The position numbers and the translations under genes are program-made. A model generated the notes under the pieces. That model did no database searches. It had not been told where the DNA came from and saw only the letters and a list, made by a program, of their open reading frames with translations. From assembly GCF_018139145.2 (NCBI RefSeq), contig NC_059479.1, positions 6,758,001 to 6,822,000 of the forward strand: 64,000 nt of DNA, written 5' to 3'. This DNA is from Gymnogyps californianus. Taxonomy: Eukaryota; Chordata; Aves; Accipitriformes; Cathartidae. Each line of letters begins with the position of its first letter. Position 1 is the first letter of the stretch. Shown here one piece after another: positions 16,513-29,044 of this stretch.

Positions 16513-18309
16513 TAAAAATGCTGTAAAAGTATAAGAATTCAAGAGTAAGACTAGTGTAGAGTTTCCTGGGTATTAGCTACAAGTGTATCAATTGTGTTTA
16601 CTGTTTTGTTTATTTCACTTCTACTTTTGAATATGGTCACATATAGCAGTAAAACTGCCTTTAAAAGACACTGTTAACAAAAGTACTTTTGAATCTCTCA
16701 CTTTATGAAGTTTCCCTTTCAAAAGGAAATCTCTGATAATTCTAGTTTTTCAGTTTCGAAGACAAGCATTTACCAGATTTAGGCTGGTGGATAATGAAGT
16801 TGCATGAGGCTTCTTGTGGAAACAACTCTGCTTGTCACTAGTGATAGATGAAACTATCTGAATGTTTTGGGATACTTCTATAACCCCAAAACCATCTGTA
16901 GATCAAACTTGCTCTCAAGCTGGTTTGGTCTTATTTTGAGCCCAAAATCTCTCAGCTGGAGAAAGAAAGTATGGAATACAGCTTCTTTACATCCCCCTCT
17001 CATTTCCTCACAGCAGGAGGAGAGCAAGTGTGTACCCTGCCCCTCATGATCTCTGGGGAGTGACAGAGTGCAACAGAGAAATATGTGAACCTAAAATGGT
17101 ATACAGATGTAGCACACCAATGATACTGGTATTGAATTGGTTTATTTTAATATCATACACAGATTCAGATTCTAGCTAACATACCGGGCCTCAATTTATC
17201 CTTTCGTCCTTCCCTGTCTCCTGCTTAGCACCCCTGTCCCATTCCCCCCAAGGCTTTCTAAGTTAATCTCTTCTTCCTTTCTTGGACCTGGAAAATGGTT
17301 ATTCTGGGGACACCAGGCTAAACTGAGTTGCCTGATCTTTTCACAGTTAGTTACGTAATTCGTAACTTCTTCAAGTTTTAACATGAATGTTTTTTAATAA
17401 AATTACTATGTTGCAAAACATACAGTGTAAATGGAATTACATTTGTCAAATTAAATTTGCTTGTCCCTTGTCTGCAGTTTTTCTTGGGTCGCCAAGGTCC
17501 TCCTACATTTCTGGAGTTTTATTTTCTTGAGAGTCTAAAGGAAGGGCTGCTGTGTTCTCATAGACCTCAAACTATTGGACTCGACAGCACTAAATACTGT
17601 TATATTTCCTTATAGTGTCATATTCTGAGACTTATACTACTGAAACTAATGTGTTTGGAAATACATATTCGATATCCAAAATTCTCATTCATATTTCATT
17701 TGGGAAATCCTTGTTGGTTTGTTTTTTTAATTACTATAGCATAATATTTTTGGAAGTTCCCATTTGATGGGAAACTATTTCCAGTCTGACTTTATTTGAT
17801 GTGTTTCACCTATGGTGTCCTGCTTTAGGCCATGTTGGCATGAAATTGATAAGCATTTCTAATACATATTTACATTGCTAAAAATACTGTCTTTGACCAC
17901 TGAGTATGTCCTCTCACAAAAAGCTTCTGCACATTATACATAGTGTTTGGAAATAAGTAAGAAGTCCTAAGTTTATGTTTATTGATCAGGGATGTCAGAT
18001 CATTTGATTGAGAAGCCTGCAGGACTAGAAAAATCAAAAATCAACAGGGAGGGAAAAACCCACCATGAATACCTCAAATGCAGAATAGTTTGCTATTGGC
18101 GTAGTTATCTCTACAACAAATGCAGAGATATCTTGAGACCTATATCAATAGAAATAGGATGTAATATGTTATGCTGAAGTATAAGGTCATGATCTTAATA
18201 TATTAATTTTAAAATGCTGGAAGCTAATGTTGTAATGGTTGCTTATCAGTTGGAAATGATTGAGGAGAAGTAATAGTGAGTCTGTGCTCAGCAGGACAAG
18301 TATAGCTAC

Positions 18310-18580
18310 CGCTGTGGTGTAGCTGTATGCGGAGCAGCTAAGCCTTCACCCAGTCCCAAACACTTGCCCTGGCCTACTTGTCCAGGCGGGGGGATGCAGA
18401 TTGCCCACCCTGGCCTACTTGCAGAATGAGAAACAGAGAAGGCCTTGAAGCTGCACAAGCACTGTTCGATAGTAGCTAAAACATTGGTGTGTTATCAACA
18501 CTGTTTTGGTCACAAGTCAAAACAGCACCATATGGGCTGCTCTGAAGAAAATTAACTTCATCCCAGCCAGTCCCAGTGCA
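18310..18580 (-). mobile_element. internally deleted avian LTR relic (same family as 21.8, 26.1 and 50.5 kb)
   Basis: The right half, about 18.37-18.58 kb, aligns by eye to the other LTRs of this family. Shared blocks include AAGGCCTTGA, GTGTTATCAACACTGTTTT, GGTCACAAGTC, AAACAGCACCATA and the terminal ATCCCAGCCAGTCCCAGTGCA-like edge. The left part keeps only a vague resemblance to the other end (GTGGTG followed by GCAGCTAAG), so the promoter-bearing middle appears deleted. A GGCCTACTTG block occurs twice, suggesting a small internal duplication. I could not find a convincing target-site duplication. It appears older than the 50.5-kb copy because it is much more diverged. Confidence 0.6.
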
Positions 18581-21539
18581 CCATAAAAAAGGCAAATGTG
18601 ATTGCAAGGTGTATCAGGTCAAGTATTTCCAGTAGAGTGGATAATTATTATGCTTTTGAATTATGCACTTCGAAGACGTTATCTAAAATACTCGGTACAT
18701 TTCTCAAAAATGAATTTAAAATGGAGAAGCTGAACTTAAAAACTACTTAAGATGATTGAGGGATGGAGAAAACAGTCTACAGAAGGAAGCTAGAAAAGAT
18801 TGGCTTGATTAGATTAGCAATATAAATAGCTGAGAGGGGATATGACTACATTATAACTATATGGGGAGAATAGTGATGTGCATAAGCATTGGGGAGAAAA
18901 ATGAAATTGTATAAGTAAAAGGCAGTGTTAACACCAGAATAAATGTATATGAATTCATCATGAGTGCAACCATCTAGAAACTCAGCTGCCTATAATCTTC
19001 AAAAACCTGAGGCTTTGGAGATTGGTCCATTTCTGAAGGGAATGGTGTGGCAGAGTTGCTTCTAATAGCAGGGAGATTTAGCTAGTAACCCAGAAGAGAT
19101 TCTTTCTGTGTTTCTAAAGATATTCTTTTGAATGTATTGGGGCAAGTGGGCTGTATCATCTATTTCATGTTCAGTCCATTCTGGTTTATTTTTATTCTAA
19201 TCTTCTGACTGAGTTATTAACTAATTTACCAGTTTACAGTTTTCAATACGACTGATTGGAAAAATTTTACAAAGCAAACCTTGCTTGCTTTCATGCTTCG
19301 CAAAACTTGTACTTTATAAAAATGCACAGGTAGAAACTGCTGTGTTCTAAGTATCAAAGTGGTGAAAGCTAAATGGGTATAGCATAATAGAGTATATAGA
19401 AAAGTGCTTTTTCAGTATGCTTCTCAAGTCCTCGTTTCTTGCTGCTTTTCAAACTTATGTTGTAATACTTACTAAAATTAATTGGATTAATCAGTTTGAG
19501 TACATAGTAGACTATATGCTGTTGTAACTCTTCCTTGAGGAAAACACTCCAGGAAAAAATATTCTCAATTCCCAGTGTGTCTTTGAGAGAGTAAATTCTT
19601 GTAAACATACAGTTGTCAAACACCACGTTTAGCAGAATTCAGGGAATTGTGACAGAGAGTAGTGTGTGATATTTTTAGCCTCTTAGTGTGAGCCTTAGAT
19701 TTCTACTTCTTTTTATGTTTATGTAAACCATTTTTATGTACCCTATTTTTATTTAAACCCACATCATCATGAATACGTTATGAAACTCGGTTTCCTAAAG
19801 TACTGACAAGGATTTGAGTATGTGATCACTGAATGCTTTAGCTTTGTTTTCAGTTATTCAATACAATTAATGAAAGTAAACATATTTAAACATATACATA
19901 TAAAAGGAGCTGCAGTGCTAGTAGAGCAAAACTCTCCTTCTTAGAAGATGAGGCTAAAATGAGTTGATCTGTTAGCTCTAGACCATAAAGGGATGTGGAT
20001 GAGGAAAAAGAAATGATCAAGCATGCTAACAGAGTTTGGTTACGTAGCTAAAAAAAAAAAAAAAGGCAGTTTTAGTAGTAGGTACTTGTATTTCTGCATT
20101 GATGGAAAAAAATAATTTTTTACAGTAAGTTTATTAATGTGTAATGAAATATACATTTCTGACAAATACTGTGAAAGTTTTGATTACAGCATTTGGTAAA
20201 TAGTCTAGCTAATGAAAATAGGTTAAAAAAAAGATGTTATTTACTTAGTTCATGTCTTTGATCTTTACCAGCATTAAACAGTCAATCAAATGAGCAAGAA
20301 TGTTTTACAGATCCTTAAGTTTTTTTAAGTAGAAATTTATGGGACATGGGTTTGGGTTAACAGGAAAGGAAGCATGCTTAGGTTTAAACACGAGGCTATA
20401 GCTTAATTGTATGACATCAAGGTGAATCTGATGCTTATCTCTGTCAAGTATATTGACAGCGTGCTGAGACATTCAGTAGCTGCTCGGTGTAAGTGTAAAA
20501 ATCTTTCTGTAACAGGGATGTTGTATGAGGCTGCTTGTCATCTTTATTTTTCCTTATTAAGATGAGTGAATGTTTGATTCTTTCAGCTTGGAGAATTAAG
20601 TTAGATATCACTTGCAAATTTGACAAATTAGACCAATGCCTTTCTGAAAGGTGTGCCTTAATGCCTACTTCATCAAGCCTGGCAGAGTGATCAGTAATCA
20701 AATTCTCCTAACGAATAAGAATGTTGCAAGAGTGGTGGTAAGATTGGTATGTTCTAAAAATAAGACATTGGTACCTCTAATAGTACAGGTTTTCTCTGAT
20801 AGCACTGGTTGCTTTTCTGATTTTAAAAGGCACATAACTTTTTTTCATATCAGAGTCTTTTTATGACATAAACCTAAACAGTCATTATTGGTTCTCTGAT
20901 AGTGTCAGTGTACATGTCCCTTTTATTTTAATCGTATCTTATGGGAACACATGGCAACACACCTTTTCTGATGGGAGGGGAGGAGAACTTAAGTGCTAAT
21001 AACCTAACCGAGTTAAAGGCACATGTTCTGAAATGTTTTACTTCTATGACTAGTGTTGCAGAAAGTATCAAAAGATTTAATTTTTTTAGCTGTAACACAT
21101 TACCTTATCTTCACTAAAATCTGTGTTGTAATTAAAATCCTATAGAATTGCAATTCCATAGACACTTTATTGGAAGTAAACCTCTAAACCTGATGATTCT
21201 TCTACCATTTACTTATGCAAGTTTCAGAGGGTGGCTTTGTAAAGTAGGAGCTTCTTGTTGAAGAATGTGGACTTACTCCTTTTCTCTTGAATACCTCGGG
21301 ACCCTCTGTGTTTGTATAGAAGGAAAAATGGTTTCTGTGTGAAGGTGGTTTTTTTTCTTAGCTATTTGGTACAGGAATCGTTGCACTGTGGAGTTGGGTG
21401 AATCTCATGTAGATTTTTTAGAAGTTATTGATAACAAAAATGCACTGCTTCTTTGGCCCCTATATGCATATTAAACGTCTATAAATTGTCTAGCATACAG
21501 AAACAGGTTGCCTCCTTTTATTATGTGGTTAGGCAATTA

Positions 21540-21566
21540 CCCCCCCCCCCCCCCCCCCCCCCCCCC
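21540..21566. repeat. 27-base poly-C tract
   Basis: There are twenty-seven consecutive C on the + strand, so a G run on the minus strand. Such tracts can form i-motif or G-quadruplex structures and are prone to length errors in sequencing, so the exact length should not be trusted. Confidence 0.85.
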
Positions 21567-21756
21567 AATCCTCTTAAGGGCCACAGTGGGAAAGCAGGAG
21601 GGATGCTGTGTTCACCTAGATCTGGAGGTATCTCTGCCTCTCTTCTGTAGGTAAATGTCTTCAACTCAGTCCCTTTGATTTCTTCGGTGGCTGGTGCTTG
21701 TCCATAACTCAGCACCCTTTGAAATTCCACAGAAACATGCTTGCCTCCAAGCTACT

Positions 21757-22344
21757 TCTCGTGGTTTAACCCCAGCCAGCAACTAAACCCCACAGAGCCG
21801 CTCGCTCACTCCCCCCGCGGTGGCATGAGAGAGAGAATCAGAAGAGTAAAAGTGAGAAAACTGATGCGTTGAGATAAAGACAGTTTAATAGGTAAAGCAA
21901 AAGCCAAGCACGCAAGCAAAGCAAAACGGAATTCATTCACCACTTCCCATCGGCAGGCAGGTGTTCAGCCATCTCCAGGAAAGCAGGGCTCCATCACACA
22001 TAACAGTTACTTGGGAAGACAAACGCCATCACTCCCAGTTTCCCCCCCTTCCTCCTTCTTCCCCCAGCTTTATATGCTGAGCATGACATCATATGGTATG
22101 GAATATCCCTTTGGGCAGTGGGGGTCAGCTGTCCCGGCTGTGTCCCCTCCCAATTTCTTGTGGACCCCCAGCCTACTCACTGGTGGGGTGGGATGAGAAG
22201 AGACCTTGACCCTGTGTAAGCACTGCTCAGCAATAACAAAAACACCCCTGTATTATCAACACTGTTTCCAGCACAAATCCAAAACATAGCCCCATACCAG
22301 CTACCGTGCAGAAAATGAACTCTATCCCAGCCAAAGCCAGCATG
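21757..22344 (-). mobile_element. solo LTR of an endogenous retrovirus, 5-bp TSD CTACT
   Basis: A 588-base solo LTR is flanked by perfect 5-bp direct repeats CTACT at 21752-21756 and 22345-22349. The edges correspond to TGTCGTGGTTTAACCCC and CCAGGACA of the better-preserved copy at 50.5 kb, with a few substitutions (TCTCG... and ...CCAGCATG here). Read on the minus strand it shows a TATA-like element (plus-strand TTTATAT at 22069-22075) next to a CRE-like TGACATCA at 22084-22091, and an ATTAAA signal from the plus-strand block GACAGTTTAATAG. No internal retroviral sequence is adjacent, so it most likely arose by LTR-LTR recombination. I recognise the family from bird genomes but cannot give a database name. 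A 5-bp duplication fits ERVL-like or some ERV1-like elements. Confidence 0.88.
22084..22091. promoter_or_regulatory. CRE-like site in LTR, next to TATA-like element
   Basis: TGACATCA is one base away from the palindromic CRE TGACGTCA. It lies just beyond the plus-strand TTTATAT that would serve as a minus-strand TATA box. The same pairing is kept in the copies at 26.1 and 50.5 kb, so it is likely the retroviral core promoter. Whether it is active here is unknown. Confidence 0.45.
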
Positions 22345-23349
22345 CTACTACAGTGTTTTGGATTCCATATCCAGTATCCAAAATATTACATTATTTTTCT
22401 TTCTTAACTTGTCCTGTCATAAGTCTTTAATATGAACAAATTGGTTAGTGGAGATTGGAAATGAAGTAAAGGGCACACTCTGTGCGTGGACAGCCATAGT
22501 GTAATCATATCAGCTAATAATATTGTAATACTTTGTTTTTTTGATCTTAAGATTTATGAACCATTTTGAACAAAAAAAGGCCTATTGACTCTTGCTTGCT
22601 TGAATGTAAATGCTTACTTTTTTCCTTGAAGAATTACCTTATTGTTTGTTTTCAACTAAGGTATATATCAAAATTTAAATACAATCTAAACTTTTACTGA
22701 GTATCTCTTAAAGTATTCTTCAGCTTTAATGTAAATATTTTAGACATTTAGCATATATGTATTTTGAGATGTTAAGATCACATAAATCATGCAGTTTTCT
22801 TTGGGGACGTGGATAAGATTTCAAGCAAGTTCTACTTTTTGCTGAGTTCCAGTATATTTGCCATCCAGAAGATCTCTACAATTTTGAGATGTTGCTCTTT
22901 TTTTGTGTAAGGTGTTTTTAAGTGAAGTTTGTGCACAGCTATTTTGAATGTATAAAGATTTTTATTTTTTTTAGTTAGTTATGTGTTGCTTTACACAGAC
23001 CAGTTATTTCTTGATTAATATTTAATGAGCAAGATGCAATCATGAGGGCAAAAAAAGATTGTGGATAGAGTATAATTCTTCAGGGTCTAACAACATCAAG
23101 GAGTTTTGTCTAACTTTTTAATACTGAGAAGGCATTCTTCAAATTAGAGACTGTAACAGAGGTGCTGATGTCTGTATTAAATAATTACTGGTTTGATTTG
23201 ATGTTTATATAGTGTTAAAGCTGCGTAAATAAAATAAGGTTCCCATAATTTCCTCATGTGTTTCCATGTTGTGGTATTTTAAGCATGTTATTTTAAGATC
23301 TCAGCTAGTTTAATATAACAAATTTAATATAATGCCGTGTTTATTTTAG

Positions 23350-23654
<305 letters not shown>

Positions 23655-23889
23655 TAAGAGCAACAGGCACTTCTGTGCCAGACCAAATCTTTTGTCTGTC
23701 TTGTATGTTTATTAAACAGTTATGGAGAACACTCTAGGTTCAAGTAGTTAAATTTCCAAGAGTTCATAAAAGACTCATTAACTCAATGGCATTGACAACT
23801 TCGATAAATTTATTCTGCTGTATCAAAAACTGTGAACAGCTGAAAGAGTTAATATGCCCATAATATCTCAAGTCATGTTTTACCCTTTG

Positions 23890-24005
23890 GTTAAAAAAAA
23901 AAGTATATGTGTGTGTGTATATATATATTATGTGTATGTGTATATACACATATGTATGTATGCATATGCATATAAAATGTATACGTATATATACAAACAC
24001 ATAGA
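23890..24005. repeat. TG/TA simple repeat with self-complementary stretches
   Basis: This is a mixture of TG, TA and TATG units, with complementary pieces such as GTGTATATACACAT. The open frames crossing it are low-complexity Tyr/Ile/Val/His strings. Confidence 0.8.
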
Positions 24006-24746
24006 AACTTGCAAAACTGCTCTAGAAGAGGTGTGGATTCATATTAGAACTGAAATTGTAGATCGTATTCTGTTGCTTTTACTAGTGTTCAATACATATA
24101 TCTATTACAAAAGTAGGGATATCAAGTATTATAATGGCTAGAACTTGTCTCCAAATGATATTACACAATTTGCATAAGTTACCATAATACATGCTGGTAA
24201 TTGATTGTATGATACCGAATGCTAAGCTAGGACTTGGAATTCACTTCTGCTTCTGGTCTTCCGAAGACCTGATAAGTCCTTAGTCAAATCAGTTCCTGTT
24301 TTCACTTCACTTTGTCAGTCTGAAAGATTATGATGATGATAGCCTCTGTAATGTGTTTAGAATTTATCCCTAACTCCACAGAAGCTATGTTTGTGCTTGC
24401 TGGATTTTTATGGTGTTATGTACATTACAATGTATTAAAACAGAAATAGAGTTTTATTAAAACGAAAGAGTGAAACCAGCTTTTTACTAAAAAGCTCTGA
24501 TTTGAGCATAATTTGGCTTCAGAAGTGCCTTTTGAGTGATATTTGGGGGGGGGAACAGAACATAATTTGACCTAATGAGATTTTTGTAGAGGATTTAGAA
24601 AATGAAAGATATCAATGACTCCTTTTGAAAAACTTGAGGCTATTGATTTTGGTTTTTTTAATAAATGGCATAAAGTTCCAAAAATGTTTTATTTAAAAAC
24701 AAAGATGAGGAATTTTGGTAGAAGTGTGATACATTGGTTGGTCTTA

Positions 24747-24859
24747 TTGCAAGGTTTGCAAAAGTAAAACATTACCATCTATTTATTGATCAGTAACAAT
24801 CTAAAAATCTCTATAAATACGTATTTGGTGCTTTTCTTGGAGGAATTATGGCATGCAAT
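24747..24859 (+). repeat. 113-base direct repeat, copy 2
   Basis: This is the partner of 23542-23654: same orientation, same length, about 84% identity by hand count. It begins TTGCAAGGTT and ends AATTATGGCATGCAAT. An AT-rich simple repeat begins immediately after it, whereas copy 1 is followed by unique-looking sequence. Confidence 0.85.
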
Positions 24860-25055
24860 ATATAAAAAAAATATAATTATAGTACAGTATTAATATATTA
24901 TAATTTCTTTTGGCTATATATTAAAACTTACCCATATATACAGATATATGTAGATATATAATCTATCCACATATATGGATAGATACAGTATACAATATGC
25001 ATATAGTCTATATTATATTTTATATACGTACACATATATGTATGTATATAACACA
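24860..25055. repeat. AT-rich simple repeat with a near-perfect 24-base palindrome
   Basis: TATA/TATG-rich sequence contains ATCTATCCACATATATGGATAGAT-type symmetry at 24961-24984 with a single mismatched pair. It could extrude as a cruciform. No gene is present. Confidence 0.75.
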
Positions 25056-26054
25056 AATCTGTTTAAAAGCACTGGAGAAATACTTTGTTCTCTCTCTGTC
25101 ATGTATCACATACTTTCAGAGAGCCTAAACCAACGTGATGAAATGACAGTAGTACTTCCAGCCCTACAACAAGATGGGCTTTTGATCCCTGGGAAGGAAG
25201 GAAGGAAGGCAGGCCAGAACAACTGCCCTGTCTGCTCTCTGCTTTCTGCCTATTTTTGAAATGGCAATGAGCAAAGGATGCCAGGGAGTGGCTGATTTAC
25301 CAAATGAATATTTCCTTATTTCCTTCCTACAGAAATAGTGCCAAACAAAGTGGGGAAATTTCTTAGATTTTGTGCAAGGAGAGTATCTGAAATATGTCTA
25401 AGGAAAACACAGAATGGAAGCAAACAAGGTTGGAGGCATTAGGACAAACGAAGACTCTGAAGTCTGTGAATTCTATTCAGTTAACTATTTAAAATAAGCC
25501 AAGAAATTCAGAAAATTGTGCATAATGACCTAGATTTAAAAGACTCTATAGACATTCCTCCATTTTACTGCTGTAAGTTCCTTAATGTTTCACCCCTGAT
25601 CTTTATACCTTCGATCCTTTCTCAATTCGATCCCTTCTTCTGCCACACATTCCCCTTTTATAAACATCATACCTACCTTGTGTCTTCTGCTTCAGCCTTT
25701 CTCCCCTATTTGGTTTCACTGCAGTGCTCTCTATAGCTTTTATACAAGGATATTTCTGGGTTAATATACTGTTTATCTGCATCCTCCCATCATGCTGCTC
25801 TGTGGTGGGTAGTAGTAAATTACCCTTCTGCTGAGGAAAGCTGTGACAGCGGTACTGTGTTCATATTCAGCAACCTTTGTGGTCAACAGTGTTTTCCTTA
25901 TATACAGTCAGAATTTCCTGAGTGCTGTATTGTATTTTGCTTCTTGTCCTATCACCATGCAGATTCAGGAATCCTCTGGTTCCATCTTCTCTTACCTTCC
26001 CTTTAAGTAGAAACAGATAACAGAGTCAAGGATAGCTATTCAGAAAAGAACAGG

Positions 26055-26608
26055 TTTTATGGATTAACCCTGGTTAAGCACAGATGCTTACTCACTTCCC
26101 CCTCCCATCTCCAGTGAGATGGAGGAATAAGAAAGGAAGACTGAAAGCGAGAAAAGTCATAGGTTGGAGAAAAATAGTTTAAGAAGTGAAAGAAGAAAGA
26201 GAGAAAACAAAGGCAAAGAAATAAAACAAAGGCAATTGCTCACCATCTCCCATGTGTAGACTGATGTAGAGCCAGTTCCTGAGCAAAAGATGGCTAACCT
26301 ATCTAAGCCCCCCTCCTCCTCCGCATTTTATTACTGAGCATGACGTTATATGGCACGGGATATCTCTTTGGTTAGTTTGGGTCATTTGGCTGGTTGTGTC
26401 CCATCCCAACTTCTTGCACACCCCCAGTCTATTCACTGGGTTGTGCAGAGTGAGAAGTGGAGAAGACCTTGACACTGTGCAAACACTGTTAAGCGGTAGC
26501 TAAAGCATTAGGGTGTTAACAGCGTTGTTTTGGTCACAAGTCTGAAACACAGCACTATACAGGCTGCTATGAAAAACAATTCACTCCATCCCAGCCAGAC
26601 CCAGTACA
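26055..26608 (-). mobile_element. old solo LTR, same family as 21.8 and 50.5 kb
   Basis: A 554-base LTR is recognisable by shared blocks: GGATTAACCC near the left edge, CAATTGCTCACCA, GAGCATGACGTTATATGG, GGTCATTTGGCTGGTTGTGTCCCATCCC, TTGACACTGTG and the right edge CCCAGCCAGACCCAGTACA. Flanking pentamers ACAGG (26050-26054) and AGAGG (26609-26613) match at four of five positions, consistent with an aged duplication. A polypurine-rich part spans about 26.1-26.22 kb. It is more diverged than the copies at 21.8 and 50.5 kb. It is in the minus orientation like them. No internal retroviral coding sequence was recognised next to it. Confidence 0.82.
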
Positions 26609-27938
26609 AGAGGATTAGTCTAAGTTTGTTCTGTTACTGCCAAGGTTTGTGTGCTTTGCCTAGGCTTGCATAGAAGCATACGGGTCTTAAGAATTGGATA
26701 GCTGTATCTGACCACTTATGCAGAGGTGATGTGCTGGCTGGGTTTTTTTGTAGATAAAATTATTTCCCCAGTTTCACCTCTGTGCAGAAGGTATTATGAG
26801 AGAGATTCATTAATGTCTCTAACTTCATTAATCACCTAGTCTGAAATTTTGGCGGGGCGTAGGACAGGCAGGATCAGGTTTTGCGTTTTGCACTAATTTG
26901 GTTGTAGTTGACTAATGGCCTTTTCATTTTGGGTATATGCTAATATGCTGCTGGAAATGAAAGACTGAGCATAAATTTATGGTGTAATTATTGTAGATAT
27001 CAGAAGGCTGATCCAAGACAGTGGAAATATTTTTCGTAAGGTAGAGAAAACCTGCAAAAAACAAGTCTGTTTCATTCTTTGCCACACATTTAGCTTCATC
27101 TTGGTTGGATGAGTATGAATTTGATAAGTGAAAGGATGTAACTGATATTCTAGTTTAACTGTTTGTATATGAATTGGCTGCACAATGAGTATGAATGACA
27201 GTGCAAAACCAAAGTTTTCTGTCATCAAGTGTAGTGAGATACTACAAAACTTAAGTATATGAGAACACTTGGAGGATGTTTTTGTTCTCATATTTGGAAG
27301 ATTATTTACTTCCAATTCAGAAGACCACAGGTTAGAAGGAATAGTTCTTTTGCTTTGTCTTGAGGTAGTGGTAAAACAGAAGCATTCAATGAAGTTGCCA
27401 ATATACAAGTAGTGTGTATTAAGTATGTGTAGATAGTAAGTGTTCTTAGTACAGTTTTTACCAGAGTTTGAATTCATGTCAATTTATGTTTTACTGACAG
27501 ATATCTGAAAACCACTTGAACTGAGAGGAGTAGCCTTGGGGTTTTGCTGCTGTTGGATAGGGTTTTTGGGTTTTGTTTTTTTTTTTTTGTTATTAGATGT
27601 CTATCAGTTAGGTCTAGTACTTACTCTTTTTTCTTCATTCTTTTTATACAGTAGTATGATTTGTTTCTTTCTTGTAATCTTTCATTCTGATTCTTCTGGC
27701 AGTTTCTTTCCCAGAAAATTATACAACTATAAATGAAAGCCACTTGGGAAACTGTATCATCTCTATTGGTTGTCTTACATACCTGGGGATCATGCATTTA
27801 TCTGACTTACGATTACTGCTGGATTGAAACTAAATGGTCCTTGTTTTTTCACTTGATTGTATTGAAAAAGTCATAAAAGTATCCATATTTTCTGACAGTA
27901 CTAATATAGTCATGATCACTTTTTCGTTGATTCGTTCT

Positions 27939-29044
27939 TGTGGTGGGTTGACCCTGGCTGGACGCCCTTCCTCAGCTGAACAGAGGAGAGAAAATATAAG
28001 GAAAGACTCGTGGGTCAAGATAAGGACAGGGAGAGATCACTCAGCAATTACTGTCATGGGCAGAACAGACTCGCCTTGGGGAAACTAGTTTAATGTATTA
28101 CCAGTCAAATCAGAGTAGGGTAATGAGAAATAAACCCAAATCTTAAAAACACCTCCCCCCCACCCCTCCCTTCTTCCCAGGCTTAACTTTACTCCCAAAT
28201 TCTCTACCTCCTCCCCCACCAGCGATGCAGGGGGACAGGGAATGGGGGTTGCGGTCAGTTCATCACACGTCGTTTCTGCCGCTCCTTCCTCCTCAGGGGG
28301 AGGACTCCTCACACTCTGCCCCTGCTCCAGCGTGGGGTCCCTCCCACGGGAGACAGTCCTCCATGAACTTCTCCAGCGTGAGTCCTTCCCACGGGCTGCA
28401 GTTCTTCACGAACTGCTCCAGCGTGGGTCCCTCCCACGGGGTGCAGTCCTTCAGGAACAGACTGCTCCAGCGTGGGTCCCCCGCGGGGTCACAAGCCCTG
28501 CCAGCAAACCTGCTCCAGCCTGGGCTCCTCTCTCCCCGGGGCCACAGCTCCTGCCAGGAGCCTGCTCCAGCGTGGGCTTCCCACGGGGTCACAGCCTCCT
28601 TCGGGCACATCCCCCTGCTCTGGCGTGGTGTCCTCCATGGGTTGCGGGTGGAGATCTGCTCCCCCGTGGACGTCCATGGGCTGCAGGGGGACAGCCTGCC
28701 TCACCATGGTCTTCCCCACGGGCTGCAGGGGAATCTCTGCTGGGGTGCCTGGAGCACCTCCTCCCCCTCCTTCTCCACTGACCTTGGTGCCTGCGGAGTT
28801 CTTTCTCTCACATATTCTCACTCCTCTCTCTGGCTGCAGGGTTTTTTTCCCCCCTTCTTAAATCTGTTATCCCAGAGGCACTACCACCGTCGCTGATGGG
28901 CTCGGCCTTGGCCAGCGGCGGGTCCATCTTGGAGCCGGCTGGCATCGGCTCTATCGGACATGGGGGAAGGTTCTAGCAGCTTCTCACAAAAGCCCCCCCT
29001 GTAGCCCCCCTGCTACCAAAACCTTGCCACGCAAACCCAATACA
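27939..29044 (-). mobile_element. 1.1-kb GC-rich solo LTR (ERVL-like), perfect 5-bp TSD GTTCT
   Basis: A 1106-base element is bounded by TGTGGTGGGTTGACCC and ...CAAACCCAATACA and flanked on both sides by GTTCT (27934-27938 and 29045-29049). The ends are TG...CA and the 5-bp duplication is perfect. The edges match, from memory, a widespread bird ERVL-type LTR. On the minus strand the 5' end is at 29044. An ATTAAA polyadenylation-like signal lies near 28090 (plus-strand TTTAAT). The middle is a GC-rich minisatellite listed separately. Because the minisatellite lacks stops in several frames, open frames of up to 223 codons cross it on both strands; these are not genes. No internal retroviral sequence is adjacent, so it is a solo LTR. 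Confidence 0.9.
28325..28612. repeat. GC-rich minisatellite inside the 27.9-kb LTR
   Basis: The block CTCCAGCGTGGG...CCCACGGG recurs with CTCCAG starting at 28325, 28371, 28416, 28465, 28513 and 28565, spacings of 45-52 bases. More degenerate units continue to about 28750. Units contain GCAG, CTTC and GAAC(T) subblocks. The repeat is part of the LTR family itself and not a later expansion, as far as I recall from other birds. Confidence 0.85.

Noticed and set aside
21453..21730. Polyproline and polyglycine open frames
   Set aside because: They are produced by a 27-base C homopolymer read on either strand.
23764..24141. 78- and 95-codon frames rich in Tyr, Ile, Val and His
   Set aside because: They run through TATG/TGTA simple repeats and have no complex sequence.
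26609..27477. Possible internal region of a provirus attached to the 26.1-kb LTR
   Set aside because: Near-matching pentamers flank the LTR on both sides, which indicates a solo LTR. No primer-binding site, polypurine tract or recognised retroviral motif was found next to it.
28225..28896. Open frames of 223, 179 and 129 codons (+) and 105-110 codons (-) in one GC-rich block
   Set aside because: They overlap in several frames on both strands and coincide with the minisatellite of a solo LTR. The openness comes from the repeat composition, not from selection on a protein.
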